Part shown: piece after piece, positions 9,813 to 18,508 of the stretch
Layout: every line of letters starts with the position of its first letter
Position numbering within the stretch: the stretch's first letter is position 1
NCBI RefSeq assembly: GCF_014898095.1
Contig: NZ_CP062946.1
Location: 1,240,001 to 1,304,000 of the forward strand
DNA length: 64,000 nt
Direction: 5' to 3'
Origin: Thalassotalea sp. LPB0316
Lineage (GTDB): Bacteria; Pseudomonadota; Gammaproteobacteria; Enterobacterales; Alteromonadaceae
Notes under the pieces: model-generated
The model's database searches: none
Told to the model about the DNA's origin: nothing
Seen by the model: only the letters and a program-made list of their open reading frames with translations
Program-made: the position numbers and the translations under genes

Positions 9813-9993
9813 AAATACGGCATAGGACTCAACACTAAATTGCGTTAATATTAGCCAAGTGTAAGATCTTGATAAATTTAATAAGGGTTGTTCAAAGTAC
9901 AACTTAAAATGTAATGCAGTTAAAAGCTGCGACAGAGCAAAGGCTTATCAAGTTTAGGTGTAACCGATAATTAAAGTTAACAGCGGAAGTATA

Positions 9994-11889
9994 ATGAGAG
10001 CGCAAATGGGGATTGTTGTAGGTATTATCAGAGTTTTACTATTGGTTGTTATGCCATGCTTTTATGCTAGTGCTGATGTTTTACCCGCTTCACTGTTGAG
10101 CGATGAAGAAAACCTTCGCTACACTAATCCTAAAGCCTATTATCAACAAGTGCTGAGCTACCAAGACGTGGCTAAAACTGCCGATAGAGATACGTATTAT
10201 TGGTGGCTGTTGCGCAAAGCTCAAGCAGAGCGATTGATTTGGTCACCTAAAAACTTTAAACAAACCGTTGAATATGCGCTTGAAATTATCGAGCCGGGTG
10301 CACCGGCAGAAATTATTAGTCACTTTCAGTTGTTTCGCGGTATTTTAGCGCAGCAAGAAAGTCGTTACAGCGATGCCGTTAACGCTTTTGAGTTGGCGAT
10401 GACTGTTGCTGAACAAGAGCAATTAAATGAAGTTTATGTTGTTGCCAAACAAGAGCTCGCCTACACCCGAAGTTTAACTGAGTTATTTGACACATCACTT
10501 GCTGGTCTGCAAGAAGCTTATGTCGAAGCTTTTGCCTTAGACGATTTGTTTTTAATCGCGATAATTAATGAAACATACGGTGCTATCTACGGCTATATGG
10601 ATGAATATGAAAAGTCGATTGAATACTATGAAAAAGCCTTAGAAACCTATGAGCGTTTTGGTTATGTTTACCATATTGCAGAGGCCACGTTTGGTTTAGC
10701 AACCACCTATCGCTACTGGAAAAAATACGATCTGGCGATTGAATACTTCAATATTTACCAAGAAAAAATAGCCTATAACGCGACCCCTGAAATCAACTTT
10801 TACGCCAGTTATGGCTTAGGGATGACGTTAGCTGAAAAGGGCGACTGTCAAGCCGCAATTAAGGTGATCGATAAAGCGATTTCACAAGGTGGTTTTATCG
10901 ACTACATTGCCGAGCTTTACAAGCGCCAAGCTGGTTGTTTTATCAAATTAGAGCAACTTGACAAGGCTCAGCAGGCAATTGATAGTGCGCGTAATATTTT
11001 TGCTGATATTCCTGAGTTGCAAGGCACTACATGGCAACTAGAAGTCGAAAAGCTCGATGGCTTATTGGCCTATGCACAGGGAAACCCGGACTTAGCCTAT
11101 CAACGCATTAGCCAATATTACGAAAAATTCATTAAACTACTTTATAAAAATTCAAGTGAGCGGCTGATGCGCGTTAGAACGTCAATGGAGGTTGAGCGGC
11201 ACAATATTGAAATTTCACTACTTCAACAACGCTCTCGGGTAAAAATGCTAGAGATCGACAAGAAACACCAGGAAAATGTCCAGAAATCATATTTGATTTT
11301 TAGTTTGTTGGCGATAATTGCCATGATAGTCATCCTAATGATCCTTCAGCAACGTACTAATAAGCGTATCTTGGAATTGTCGATTAGAGATTCATTAAGT
11401 GGCTTATATAATCGTCGGTATATTTTTAAACATATGGATCGCTTGGTTGAGAAATACCAAGGCAAAGGCGAGTTTGCGACTATTTTAATCGATGTAGACG
11501 ACTTTAAATCAATTAACGATTTATATGGACACCCTTTTGGTGACCAAGTCATCAAAACCATTGCCGATGTTGGCCAAAAAGTCATGCGAGTCGGCGATGA
11601 AATGGCGCGCATTGGCGGCGAAGAGTTTCTGTGTATTTGCCCTCGTATCGATGAAAGTCAGGCGATAGAAATCGCCGAGCGTTTGCGAGAATCTGTATCG
11701 ACAACCCATATCTATCGCGATAATGGGCAGCCAGTAAAAGTAACCATCAGTGTTGGGCTTGTGGTCGCTGATCAAAATACCAAAGATAGTCAGTCACTTT
11801 ATATTTGTGCTGATAAGGCACTTTATAAAGCTAAAAATGATGGTAAAAACCAGGTAGTCGCATACTCTGAAATTGCCAGTAAAAGTTAA
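9994..11889 (+). CDS. Exported-sensor diguanylate cyclase (TPR-type periplasmic domain, TM, GGDEF)
   Basis: This 631-residue signalling protein has four parts. An N-terminal signal sequence (about 1-28) is followed by a periplasmic helical-repeat region (about 30-425) with TPR-like units such as ETYGAIYGYMDEYEKSIEYY and AEATFGLATTYRYWKKYDLA. A short coiled segment leads to one membrane helix (about 432-453). The cytoplasmic GGDEF domain carries GGEEF at 541-545, a functional variant of the signature. An RxxD inhibitory site (R532-D535) stands exactly five residues before it, so product-inhibited synthesis of cyclic-di-GMP is expected. No EAL domain is present. The gene ends 21 bp before the ovothiol genes in the same direction, so it may be co-transcribed with them; no function linking them is known to me. 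Confidence 0.9.
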   Translation: MRAQMGIVVGIIRVLLLVVMPCFYASADVLPASLLSDEENLRYTNPKAYYQQVLSYQDVAKTADRDTYYWWLLRKAQAERLIWSPKNFKQTVEYALEIIEPGAPAEIISHFQLFRGILAQQESRYSDAVNAFELAMTVAEQEQLNEVYVVAKQELAYTRSLTELFDTSLAGLQEAYVEAFALDDLFLIAIINETYGAIYGYMDEYEKSIEYYEKALETYERFGYVYHIAEATFGLATTYRYWKKYDLAIEYFNIYQEKIAYNATPEINFYASYGLGMTLAEKGDCQAAIKVIDKAISQGGFIDYIAELYKRQAGCFIKLEQLDKAQQAIDSARNIFADIPELQGTTWQLEVEKLDGLLAYAQGNPDLAYQRISQYYEKFIKLLYKNSSERLMRVRTSMEVERHNIEISLLQQRSRVKMLEIDKKHQENVQKSYLIFSLLAIIAMIVILMILQQRTNKRILELSIRDSLSGLYNRRYIFKHMDRLVEKYQGKGEFATILIDVDDFKSINDLYGHPFGDQVIKTIADVGQKVMRVGDEMARIGGEEFLCICPRIDESQAIEIAERLRESVSTTHIYRDNGQPVKVTISVGLVVADQNTKDSQSLYICADKALYKAKNDGKNQVVAYSEIASKS

Positions 11890-11910
11890 CACGTACCGCC
11901 TATTCGAGCG

Positions 11911-13071
11911 ATGCGTAAAAGGCAAGTTACATTGGAATATTCAAAGCAACACTTAGCACTAGCAATCATTGAGTTTTTGCAAGATGTTATTACTAGTCAT
12001 GGTTACCAGGCAAAGGTTCACTTTGAACTCGAGGGCTGTTATCAACAAAGCACTGGACACAAAAAGGTGTGCTTTGAAACACTTAATCAATGGTTAACAG
12101 TATACGATATCCAAGGCCAGCTGATCCCTGAATATTGGCGTAATCAATGGGAGTTTGTTTCCGCCTTTGCTGGCCAAACACCAGCCAAAGAAGCCAAAAA
12201 TCTCGCTTTTGTTATCAAACACTTGCAATCGGCATTCGATAAATTTCACTATGGCACTGTGGTCATCAAACCCGTTGTCTGGTCTGGCGACCGCGGTAAA
12301 ATGGCGGCGGGTTCAAGGCAAATATTTTCTCGTGACACGCGCAGTGTTCACATTCCCAATGCTATTCAAATGAATGTCTCTGTGATTGATCAAGCAGGCA
12401 ATAACTTAATGGTCGAGCAAAGCTTTGGCGAGCGCTTACAAGCGCAATTTATCGCAACTAGCTTAGCCTGCAGTTTACTCTACCTACCTGAAGAAGAGGC
12501 TTTTGAGCGCTTTGCCTTAAAAACGCAATACGGGTTGTTTGATGAATTATGCTCACCCTATGATATTTCTGGTGGTCATCAAGGCAGTATCGCTTTTTAC
12601 AAAGACAAAGGTAAACACAATCAGGTGATGGGGGTTGAGCCATTGCTTTACGGCGCAGATCAGCAAGTTTTACTCAGCCAGCAAAACTGGCAAGCAACAG
12701 CCCGTATTGAACATCGATTAGGCGCCGCAAGTCAGCATTATGATCCCTACATCAACGTCATTTTTGCACTGCTCAATATTATTGAAGCACTCGAGAGTAT
12801 GGCGGCTAACCAAACCATAGAACACGTCATTCAAGTGCAAACTTTACCTTCGTCATTACACGATCAAAAAAATGTCACAAACACCACCTATGGTGCTATT
12901 AGTTTATTTGCTAATGACACATGGTTTGCAGAAAAAATTGATCAATTGATTGTTCATGCACGTAATGTGCAATCTCACGTGATTGATCTCCCGCATGATG
13001 CTGGAGCGCAATTAAAACAACATATTTTGGCACGTTATCAACCTCAGCCTGTCATCATATCAGCGGTATAA
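11911..13071 (+). CDS. Glutamine-synthetase-fold ligase-like protein in the ovothiol operon
   Basis: This 386-residue protein is not a standard glutamine synthetase. Its C-terminal third nevertheless contains ARIEHRLGAASQHYDPY followed by a hydrophobic helix and IIEALE. That has the same arrangement as the ARxExR...A...DPY...A segment of GS-type enzymes. Earlier, WEFVSAFAG and VVIKPVVWSGDRGKMAAGS fall where GS-type enzymes place their substrate and ATP segments. I infer an ATP-dependent amide or gamma-glutamyl ligase acting on an unknown substrate. The gene sits 15 bp before ovoA, so a role in ovothiol supply or conjugation is plausible. The start is uncertain: the ATG at 11911 has no clear ribosome site, and a TTG at 11932 follows AAAAGG. 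Confidence 0.6.
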   Translation: MRKRQVTLEYSKQHLALAIIEFLQDVITSHGYQAKVHFELEGCYQQSTGHKKVCFETLNQWLTVYDIQGQLIPEYWRNQWEFVSAFAGQTPAKEAKNLAFVIKHLQSAFDKFHYGTVVIKPVVWSGDRGKMAAGSRQIFSRDTRSVHIPNAIQMNVSVIDQAGNNLMVEQSFGERLQAQFIATSLACSLLYLPEEEAFERFALKTQYGLFDELCSPYDISGGHQGSIAFYKDKGKHNQVMGVEPLLYGADQQVLLSQQNWQATARIEHRLGAASQHYDPYINVIFALLNIIEALESMAANQTIEHVIQVQTLPSSLHDQKNVTNTTYGAISLFANDTWFAEKIDQLIVHARNVQSHVIDLPHDAGAQLKQHILARYQPQPVIISAV

Positions 13072-13086
13072 AAAGTAGAAACACTT

Positions 13087-15237
13087 ATGAGTACAAGCAA
13101 TATCACTAAACACCAAATGAAAACCGTTTTGTTAACGGGCGATAGCATTGAAGCAAAGCGCGATGAACTCAAAAACTATTTCGAAAATACATGGCAAACA
13201 TATGAAGCGTTATTTAGCTTAATTAATAGCGACGAGGCTTACTTTCTCCGCCCTGAGCCGTTGAGGCATCCGTTGATTTTTTACTACGGCCATACCGCAA
13301 CATTTTTTATCAATAAGTTGATGTTGGGCAAATACATTAATCAGCGTGTTAACGAGAAGCTCGAAGCGATTTGTGCGGTTGGCGTTGATGAAATGAGCTG
13401 GGATGATTTGGATGCCACCCATTACGATTGGCCGAGTGTTGACGAAGTGCGTGCCTATCGCAATCAAGTATACCAATTGATTTGTCAGTTGATTGATGAA
13501 ATGCCATTGAGCCTGCCGATAACACAAGACTCACTAGCGTGGGTTATTATGATGGGCTGTGAGCACGAACGTATCCATTTGGAAACCTCATCGGTGATCA
13601 TGCGGATGCTCGATAGCCAATACCTCACACCCAAAAATGACTGGCAAGCCTGCTCATCGTCTGGTGCAGCGCCACAAAACAGCTTACTACCCGCAGCTGG
13701 CCACACCGTCACGCTTGGTAAGCCAGTTAATGCCGACACCTATGGCTGGGACAACGAATACGGTAGCGCTCAAGTAGAGGTACCAGATTTTAATGCCTCG
13801 CAATACTTGGTTTCAAACGGTGAGTACATGGCCTTCGTTGAAGCGGGTGGCTACCAAAAGCCAGAGTTTTGGACGGAAGAAGGCCAATCATGGTTAGCGT
13901 ACAAGCAAGCGAGCATGCCGCGATTTTGGTTTAAAGAAAACGGTAATTATTATCAGCGCAATTTACTCAATGCCATGCCATTGCCACTCGATTGGCCAGT
14001 TGAAGTTAATTACCTTGAAGCTAAGGCATTTTGTAATTGGTTAGGTCATACGCAAGGCAAAAATATTCGCCTACCTAGTGAAGCTGAGTGGTATTGCTTA
14101 CGCGATCGTATTCAGGGCGATATCACCCAATGGCCTGAAGCCAAGGGCAATATTAACCTTGAGTACTATGCTTCGTCATGCCCTGTTAATCGCTTTGAGC
14201 ATAAACAGTTTTACGATGTTATTGGCAATGTCTGGCAGTGGACAGAATCTGCGATTGACGGTTTTAATGGCTTTGAAGTGCATCCGTTATACGATGATTT
14301 CTCCACGCCAACGTTTGATGGCAAGCATAACCTAATCAAAGGTGGTTCGTGGATTTCAACAGGTAATGAAGCGATCAAATACTCGCGTTACGCTTTTCGT
14401 CGTCACTTTATGCAACACGCTGGTTTTCGTTATATCGAAAGCCACAGTGATAGTATTCCTGATATCGAAGTCAACCACTTCATCACCAATAAAGAAATTA
14501 CTCAGCAGTTGGCTTGTTATTACGCCAAAGGCGGCGATCATCAATTTGCCATGCCAAATTACGCCGATCAATTAGCTCAGAAGGTCAGTGATATTAGTGA
14601 ACGTTATCAAACCCCTAGAGCGCGTTTGTTGGAATTAGGTTGTAGTGTCGGCAAAACGAGTTTTTTACTTTCTTCACTCTTTGAGCAAGTGGACGGCGTT
14701 GATTTTTCTGCCCGATTTATTCAGCATGCGGTTAAGTTACAGCAGGGTGAAGCGGTGCGTTACTCGATAGAAAACGAAGGGGAAATTGTTGATTTTAATG
14801 AAGTGACACTGAGCCAGTTTGAACAGTTTAACGGGCAATCAATTCAGCCTCAAAATGTACTGTTTAGCCAAGGTGATGCTGGTAACCTAAAACCGATATT
14901 TACCGATTACGATATTATTGTTGCTCAGCAGTTACTCGAGCAGTGTTACGACGCTAGAAGCTTCTTAGCGCAAGTTGCCGACAGGCTAAATTCACGCGGC
15001 TTGTTTATATTGGTCAGTGACTACAGTATCAACCCTGAGCGAGTGCCGGCTGAAAAGCGTCTTGGTGGGACAAAAATCAACGGTGAAAACGTCACTGGCT
15101 TCGATGCGGTGAGCGAGATTTTGATGCCAAGCTTTGAGTTAATTGAGCAAGATCAGATGACCAAAGTCATACCGCAGAATAATCGTCAAGCGCGTTTAAG
15201 TATTATGCACATCAGTGTTTGGCAGAAAGCAAATTGA
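13087..15237 (+). CDS. ovoA: OvoA, 5-histidylcysteine sulfoxide synthase / 5-thiohistidine N-methyltransferase
   Basis: OvoA is a non-haem iron enzyme that joins cysteine to histidine with oxygen. A second domain later methylates the thiohistidine to give ovothiol A, a cytoplasmic antioxidant thiol. The 716 residues show the expected order. First comes a DinB-like helical domain with the iron motif HERIHLE (H160, H164, E166). Next is an FGE-sulfatase domain (about 210-455) with RLPSEAEWYCL, FYDVIGNVWQWTES and LIKGGSW. Last is a C-terminal SAM methyltransferase with LELGCSVG at 515-522. It lies between a GS-like ligase (15 bp upstream) and ovoB, which overlaps or abuts its end. The length fits full, unfused OvoA. 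Confidence 0.95.
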   Translation: MSTSNITKHQMKTVLLTGDSIEAKRDELKNYFENTWQTYEALFSLINSDEAYFLRPEPLRHPLIFYYGHTATFFINKLMLGKYINQRVNEKLEAICAVGVDEMSWDDLDATHYDWPSVDEVRAYRNQVYQLICQLIDEMPLSLPITQDSLAWVIMMGCEHERIHLETSSVIMRMLDSQYLTPKNDWQACSSSGAAPQNSLLPAAGHTVTLGKPVNADTYGWDNEYGSAQVEVPDFNASQYLVSNGEYMAFVEAGGYQKPEFWTEEGQSWLAYKQASMPRFWFKENGNYYQRNLLNAMPLPLDWPVEVNYLEAKAFCNWLGHTQGKNIRLPSEAEWYCLRDRIQGDITQWPEAKGNINLEYYASSCPVNRFEHKQFYDVIGNVWQWTESAIDGFNGFEVHPLYDDFSTPTFDGKHNLIKGGSWISTGNEAIKYSRYAFRRHFMQHAGFRYIESHSDSIPDIEVNHFITNKEITQQLACYYAKGGDHQFAMPNYADQLAQKVSDISERYQTPRARLLELGCSVGKTSFLLSSLFEQVDGVDFSARFIQHAVKLQQGEAVRYSIENEGEIVDFNEVTLSQFEQFNGQSIQPQNVLFSQGDAGNLKPIFTDYDIIVAQQLLEQCYDARSFLAQVADRLNSRGLFILVSDYSINPERVPAEKRLGGTKINGENVTGFDAVSEILMPSFELIEQDQMTKVIPQNNRQARLSIMHISVWQKAN

Positions 15238-16385
15238 GCACGAGTCAAGTAAATACGTTAAGCGAACTCCCTGCACATATCGCCTTTAGTCGCTCGATTG
15301 AAGGTGATATTGCGGTTAATTTGAGTAATTCCTGCGCACAGACTATGACGATTAGTAGCTTATTAGCTTATTGTGACAGTAAACAGCCGTCGATGGCGGA
15401 GCTTGAGCTTAGCTATGCCAGCATAGAAGGTGGCGGGGCACTGCGCCAAGCGATATGTGATTTTCATCATCAGGTGTTTGAGCAAACTTGGCTAAAGCCT
15501 GCTGATGTAGTGACTTTTGCCGGCGCGCAAGAAGCACTGCGCAGTGTTTATCACGCGCTTTTACAACCTGGCGATGAAGTGATTGTAATGACGCCGAGTT
15601 ATCCGTCATTACAGGCCATGGCTGAGCAATGTGGTGCCAACTTAATAGCGGTTGAGCTAGCGTTTGAAAACCAATGGCAAGTTAATTGGCAAGCACTTAA
15701 TTCAGCGTTTTCTGAGAAAACAGCGATGGTGGTGATCAACAGCCCACACAATCCAACCGGCATGACATTAAGTGAGCATGAGCTCGAGTCGATCGTCAAT
15801 TTGTGCCAAAAATATCATTGTTACCTAGTGCTTGACGATGTCTCGCAAGCCAGCCAATATCAGCAAAACAGCGCTGTTCGCAAGGTTGACTATGACAAAG
15901 CCATACTGATCAATGTGATGTCGAAAAGCCTTGGCTTAGGAGGTATTCGCCTAGGGTGGGCAATTAGCCAAGACCAACAAGTGCGCAATGCCCTTATCGC
16001 TCAAAAAGCCAGTGGTTCGATTTGTACCAGCGCGGTTGATGAATATCTAGCCCACTTAGCGTTAGTTAATCACCAGCCAATTTTGGCGCGCGCTAACGCG
16101 ATTATCGAGCAAAACATCAAGCTGTTTAACCAATTTCTCAGCCAGCATTCAGCAATTACTTGGCATCAACCTCAGGCTGGGATTTTAGCTACGATAAAAC
16201 TTTCAGATAAATTGTTAGCAGGCGATAGTATTGAAGTATGGACAAAGCGCTGCGCCGAGCAAACCGGTGTTTTATTACTGCCAACGAGTTTGTTCGGTTT
16301 ATCAGGCCCCTATTGTCGATTGGGCCTAGGGCAAAAGGACTTTGCCGAAGGCTTGGCAAGACTGAGTAACTTTCTTAACGGTTAA
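15219..16385 (+). CDS. ovoB: OvoB, PLP-dependent sulfoxide C-S lyase (aminotransferase fold I)
   Basis: This 388-residue fold-type I PLP enzyme contains MVVINSPHNPTGMTL, LDDVSQ and the Schiff-base lysine in MSKSLGLGGIRLGW (K236 from the first possible start). By family alone it is an aminotransferase-like protein. Its position right after ovoA identifies it as OvoB, which cleaves histidylcysteine sulfoxide to 5-thiohistidine. There is no ATG until 43 codons in. The start must be TTG at 15219, overlapping ovoA by 19 bp, or TTG at 15234, overlapping the ovoA stop as TTGA. Either implies translational coupling and probably limited expression. It ends 22 bp before the convergent GH97 gene. Confidence 0.88.
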   Translation: MAESKLSTSQVNTLSELPAHIAFSRSIEGDIAVNLSNSCAQTMTISSLLAYCDSKQPSMAELELSYASIEGGGALRQAICDFHHQVFEQTWLKPADVVTFAGAQEALRSVYHALLQPGDEVIVMTPSYPSLQAMAEQCGANLIAVELAFENQWQVNWQALNSAFSEKTAMVVINSPHNPTGMTLSEHELESIVNLCQKYHCYLVLDDVSQASQYQQNSAVRKVDYDKAILINVMSKSLGLGGIRLGWAISQDQQVRNALIAQKASGSICTSAVDEYLAHLALVNHQPILARANAIIEQNIKLFNQFLSQHSAITWHQPQAGILATIKLSDKLLAGDSIEVWTKRCAEQTGVLLLPTSLFGLSGPYCRLGLGQKDFAEGLARLSNFLNG

Positions 16386-16390
16386 TAAGG

Positions 16391-16417
16391 AAAAAGTGAG
16401 CGCTTTGTTAAAGCGCT
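16391..16417 (-). terminator. Terminator overlapping the GH97 stop codon
   Basis: AGCGCTTT (16399-16406) and AAAGCGCT (16410-16417) form an 8-bp stem. Read on the - strand it is followed by CACTTTTTCC. The GH97 stop codon lies in the 3-base loop region, so the hairpin is partly coding. It separates the GH97 transcript from convergent ovoB. Confidence 0.5.
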
Positions 16418-18441
16418 TTGAACCTAATCGCGACACCGCCACTGGTGGCGAGTTTTACCGATAATATGTCATCGGCAGTTACCGTTTTCTTTTCAATCAC
16501 CATTTCATACGGGTTATTTACCCATTCGGCAGTCTCACCATCGCGATAAATTTGTGCTTGGTACTTTTTACCTGTTGTTAAAAAGTCGAGCTTTAAATCC
16601 AGTGTCCGCGAGTTTTCATCTGTTACTGCGCCTAAATACCAGTCTTGACCATCGCGCTCTTGGCGCGCAAAGGCAACGTATTCGCCAATTTCACCGGCAA
16701 TCGCCACTGACTTCTCCCAATCGGTCGGTACATCTCGAATAAACTGGAAGGCCGGTAAATTGGCTTCGTAATTGCGCGGTAAGTCCGAAGCCATTTGAAT
16801 CGGGCTGTAGATCACAACAAACAATGCCAATTGCTTGGCGAGGGTTGTTTGTGGACGGTTAGTGTCAGCACCTAAGCCATTAAACCCCATATCAAAAGTA
16901 CCGGCGGTAAAATCCATTGGCCCAGATAGCATGCGAGTAAAGGGTAAAATTGTTGTGTGTTCAGGTGGGTTTGGCGGTGTCCCCCATGCGTTGTACTCTT
17001 GACCACGAGCGCCTTCACGAGAAATCCAGTTTGGATAAGTTCTGCGTAAGCCGGTGTCTTTAATAGGCTCGTGAGTATTAATACTAATGCGATATTTGGC
17101 CGCTTGTAATATATTGAATAAGTACTCATTGACCATGAATTGACCATCGTGCCACTCTTTGCGAACAATGCCATTGTTATCAACTCGCTTAATATTACCA
17201 CCATCGGCAACATAGCCGGTTTTTACTTGAGCAACATTGTGTTTTTTGTACAGGGTGAAGGCTTCAGCCATTTGATTGCGATAATTCGTGACGTTACCCG
17301 AAGTTTCATGATGACCAATCAAGCGAACACCCACTTTTTTACCATGGGCACTAACGGCGTCAATATCAAAGTCAGGGTAGGGTTTATCAAACTTAAAAAT
17401 ATCACCATTGTTAAACCAGTCGCCATCCCAGCCTTCATTCCAACCTTCAACTAATACGCCATCAAAACCGTACTTGGCGGCGAAATCCATATAGCGAATA
17501 GTTTCTGCCGTGGTCGCGCCATGTTTATCACCGCTGCCCCAAGTATTTTCATTGATGTGCATCCCCCACCAAATACCAACGTATTTACCTGGCTCAACCC
17601 AAGAGACATCGCCAAGCTTATTGGGCTCGTTGAGGTTGAGGATCAAATCAGAATTAAGTAAGCCGGTTGCTTGTTGGCTAATTTGAATGGTACGCCAAGG
17701 GGTGGTAAAGCTATCGCGTTTTTTCACTAAAATGCCGTCTGACCATGGGGTTAAATCGGCTTTTAAGGTACCAGGGCGGCGTTGATTTAATGTCATACTG
17801 GCATAATCAACCAGTGCTGCTTCGTGGATTGAAACATGGGTGCCGTTGGTTAACTTAAAGGTGAGTGGTGTGTGAGTTAGCGCCGCTTCTTTGAGCTTAG
17901 TGGTGTTATATATATACTCATAGCGATTCCAGCCACGAGCAGGTATCCACCATGCTGTCGCGTTTTCGCCATCGTTAATGGCAAACTCTGTTACCTCATC
18001 GGTGATCTCGATATCACCGCTCAAGCCTTTTTGTTTTTTTACTTCATAGCGAAAGCCTAGGCCATCATTAAATACGCGAAATTTTACATCGAAAGTGTGT
18101 GCTTGTTTGCGATCGGCAGTAAATGTAACCACCACCTCATTGTGGCTATCAACGACTTCTTTGCGCTCACCCCAAGGTTGAGTCCAGCTCGAATGATTAC
18201 TGGCATTTTGGACACGTTCAATGGTAAAGCCATCACCAAAACTCGGCGCCTTTTTAAATGACATACCCAAACGCGATGGCTCAATAACCGGCTTGTCCTG
18301 ATAGATCACACTGTAACGCGGGCCATTGTCATCGTTAATGGTCACGACAATCTCACCATTAGGTGAGGTAACTTCTACCGTTTTTGCCATCAGCCATGGG
18401 CTGAGCAACATACTGGAGGCTAAGGTGATTAATTTTTTCAT
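16408..18441 (-). CDS. GH97 family exported alpha-glucosidase (SusB-like)
   Basis: This 677-residue protein belongs to glycoside hydrolase family 97. It has a signal peptide (MKKLITLASSMLLSPWLMA) and then an N-terminal beta-sandwich. The catalytic barrel carries VEGWNEGWDG, ISINTHEPIKDTGLRRTYPNW and SREGARGQEYNAWG. A C-terminal beta-domain follows. The Glu residues in NTHEP and REGARGQE favour the SusB-like, inverting alpha-glucosidase branch over the retaining alpha-galactosidase branch, though this needs an alignment. It would act in the periplasm, releasing glucose from maltodextrins. It lies 67 bp after the first pullulanase on the same strand and probably shares its promoter and operator. 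Confidence 0.92.
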   Translation of the reverse strand: MKKLITLASSMLLSPWLMAKTVEVTSPNGEIVVTINDDNGPRYSVIYQDKPVIEPSRLGMSFKKAPSFGDGFTIERVQNASNHSSWTQPWGERKEVVDSHNEVVVTFTADRKQAHTFDVKFRVFNDGLGFRYEVKKQKGLSGDIEITDEVTEFAINDGENATAWWIPARGWNRYEYIYNTTKLKEAALTHTPLTFKLTNGTHVSIHEAALVDYASMTLNQRRPGTLKADLTPWSDGILVKKRDSFTTPWRTIQISQQATGLLNSDLILNLNEPNKLGDVSWVEPGKYVGIWWGMHINENTWGSGDKHGATTAETIRYMDFAAKYGFDGVLVEGWNEGWDGDWFNNGDIFKFDKPYPDFDIDAVSAHGKKVGVRLIGHHETSGNVTNYRNQMAEAFTLYKKHNVAQVKTGYVADGGNIKRVDNNGIVRKEWHDGQFMVNEYLFNILQAAKYRISINTHEPIKDTGLRRTYPNWISREGARGQEYNAWGTPPNPPEHTTILPFTRMLSGPMDFTAGTFDMGFNGLGADTNRPQTTLAKQLALFVVIYSPIQMASDLPRNYEANLPAFQFIRDVPTDWEKSVAIAGEIGEYVAFARQERDGQDWYLGAVTDENSRTLDLKLDFLTTGKKYQAQIYRDGETAEWVNNPYEMVIEKKTVTADDILSVKLATSGGVAIRFKAL

Positions 18442-18475
18442 GTTTATCTCGTTGTGATTTTTCTTAACTCGACGT

Positions 18476-18501
18476 GCTCGCCATAATAATAGTCGGCGAG
18501 C
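18476..18501. other. Hairpin between pullulanase and GH97 genes
   Basis: GCTCGCC (18476-18482) pairs with GGCGAGC (18495-18501) around a 12-base AT-rich loop. On the - strand no T-run follows directly, so a role in mRNA stability or processing between the two genes is more likely than full termination. Confidence 0.35.
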
Positions 18502-18508
18502 GAATTTT

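Noticed and set aside
16408..18441. GH97 gene as an alpha-galactosidase
   Set aside because: The retaining alpha-galactosidase branch uses an Asp nucleophile; the visible Glu-rich motifs and the starch setting favour alpha-glucosidase. An alignment is needed to settle it.
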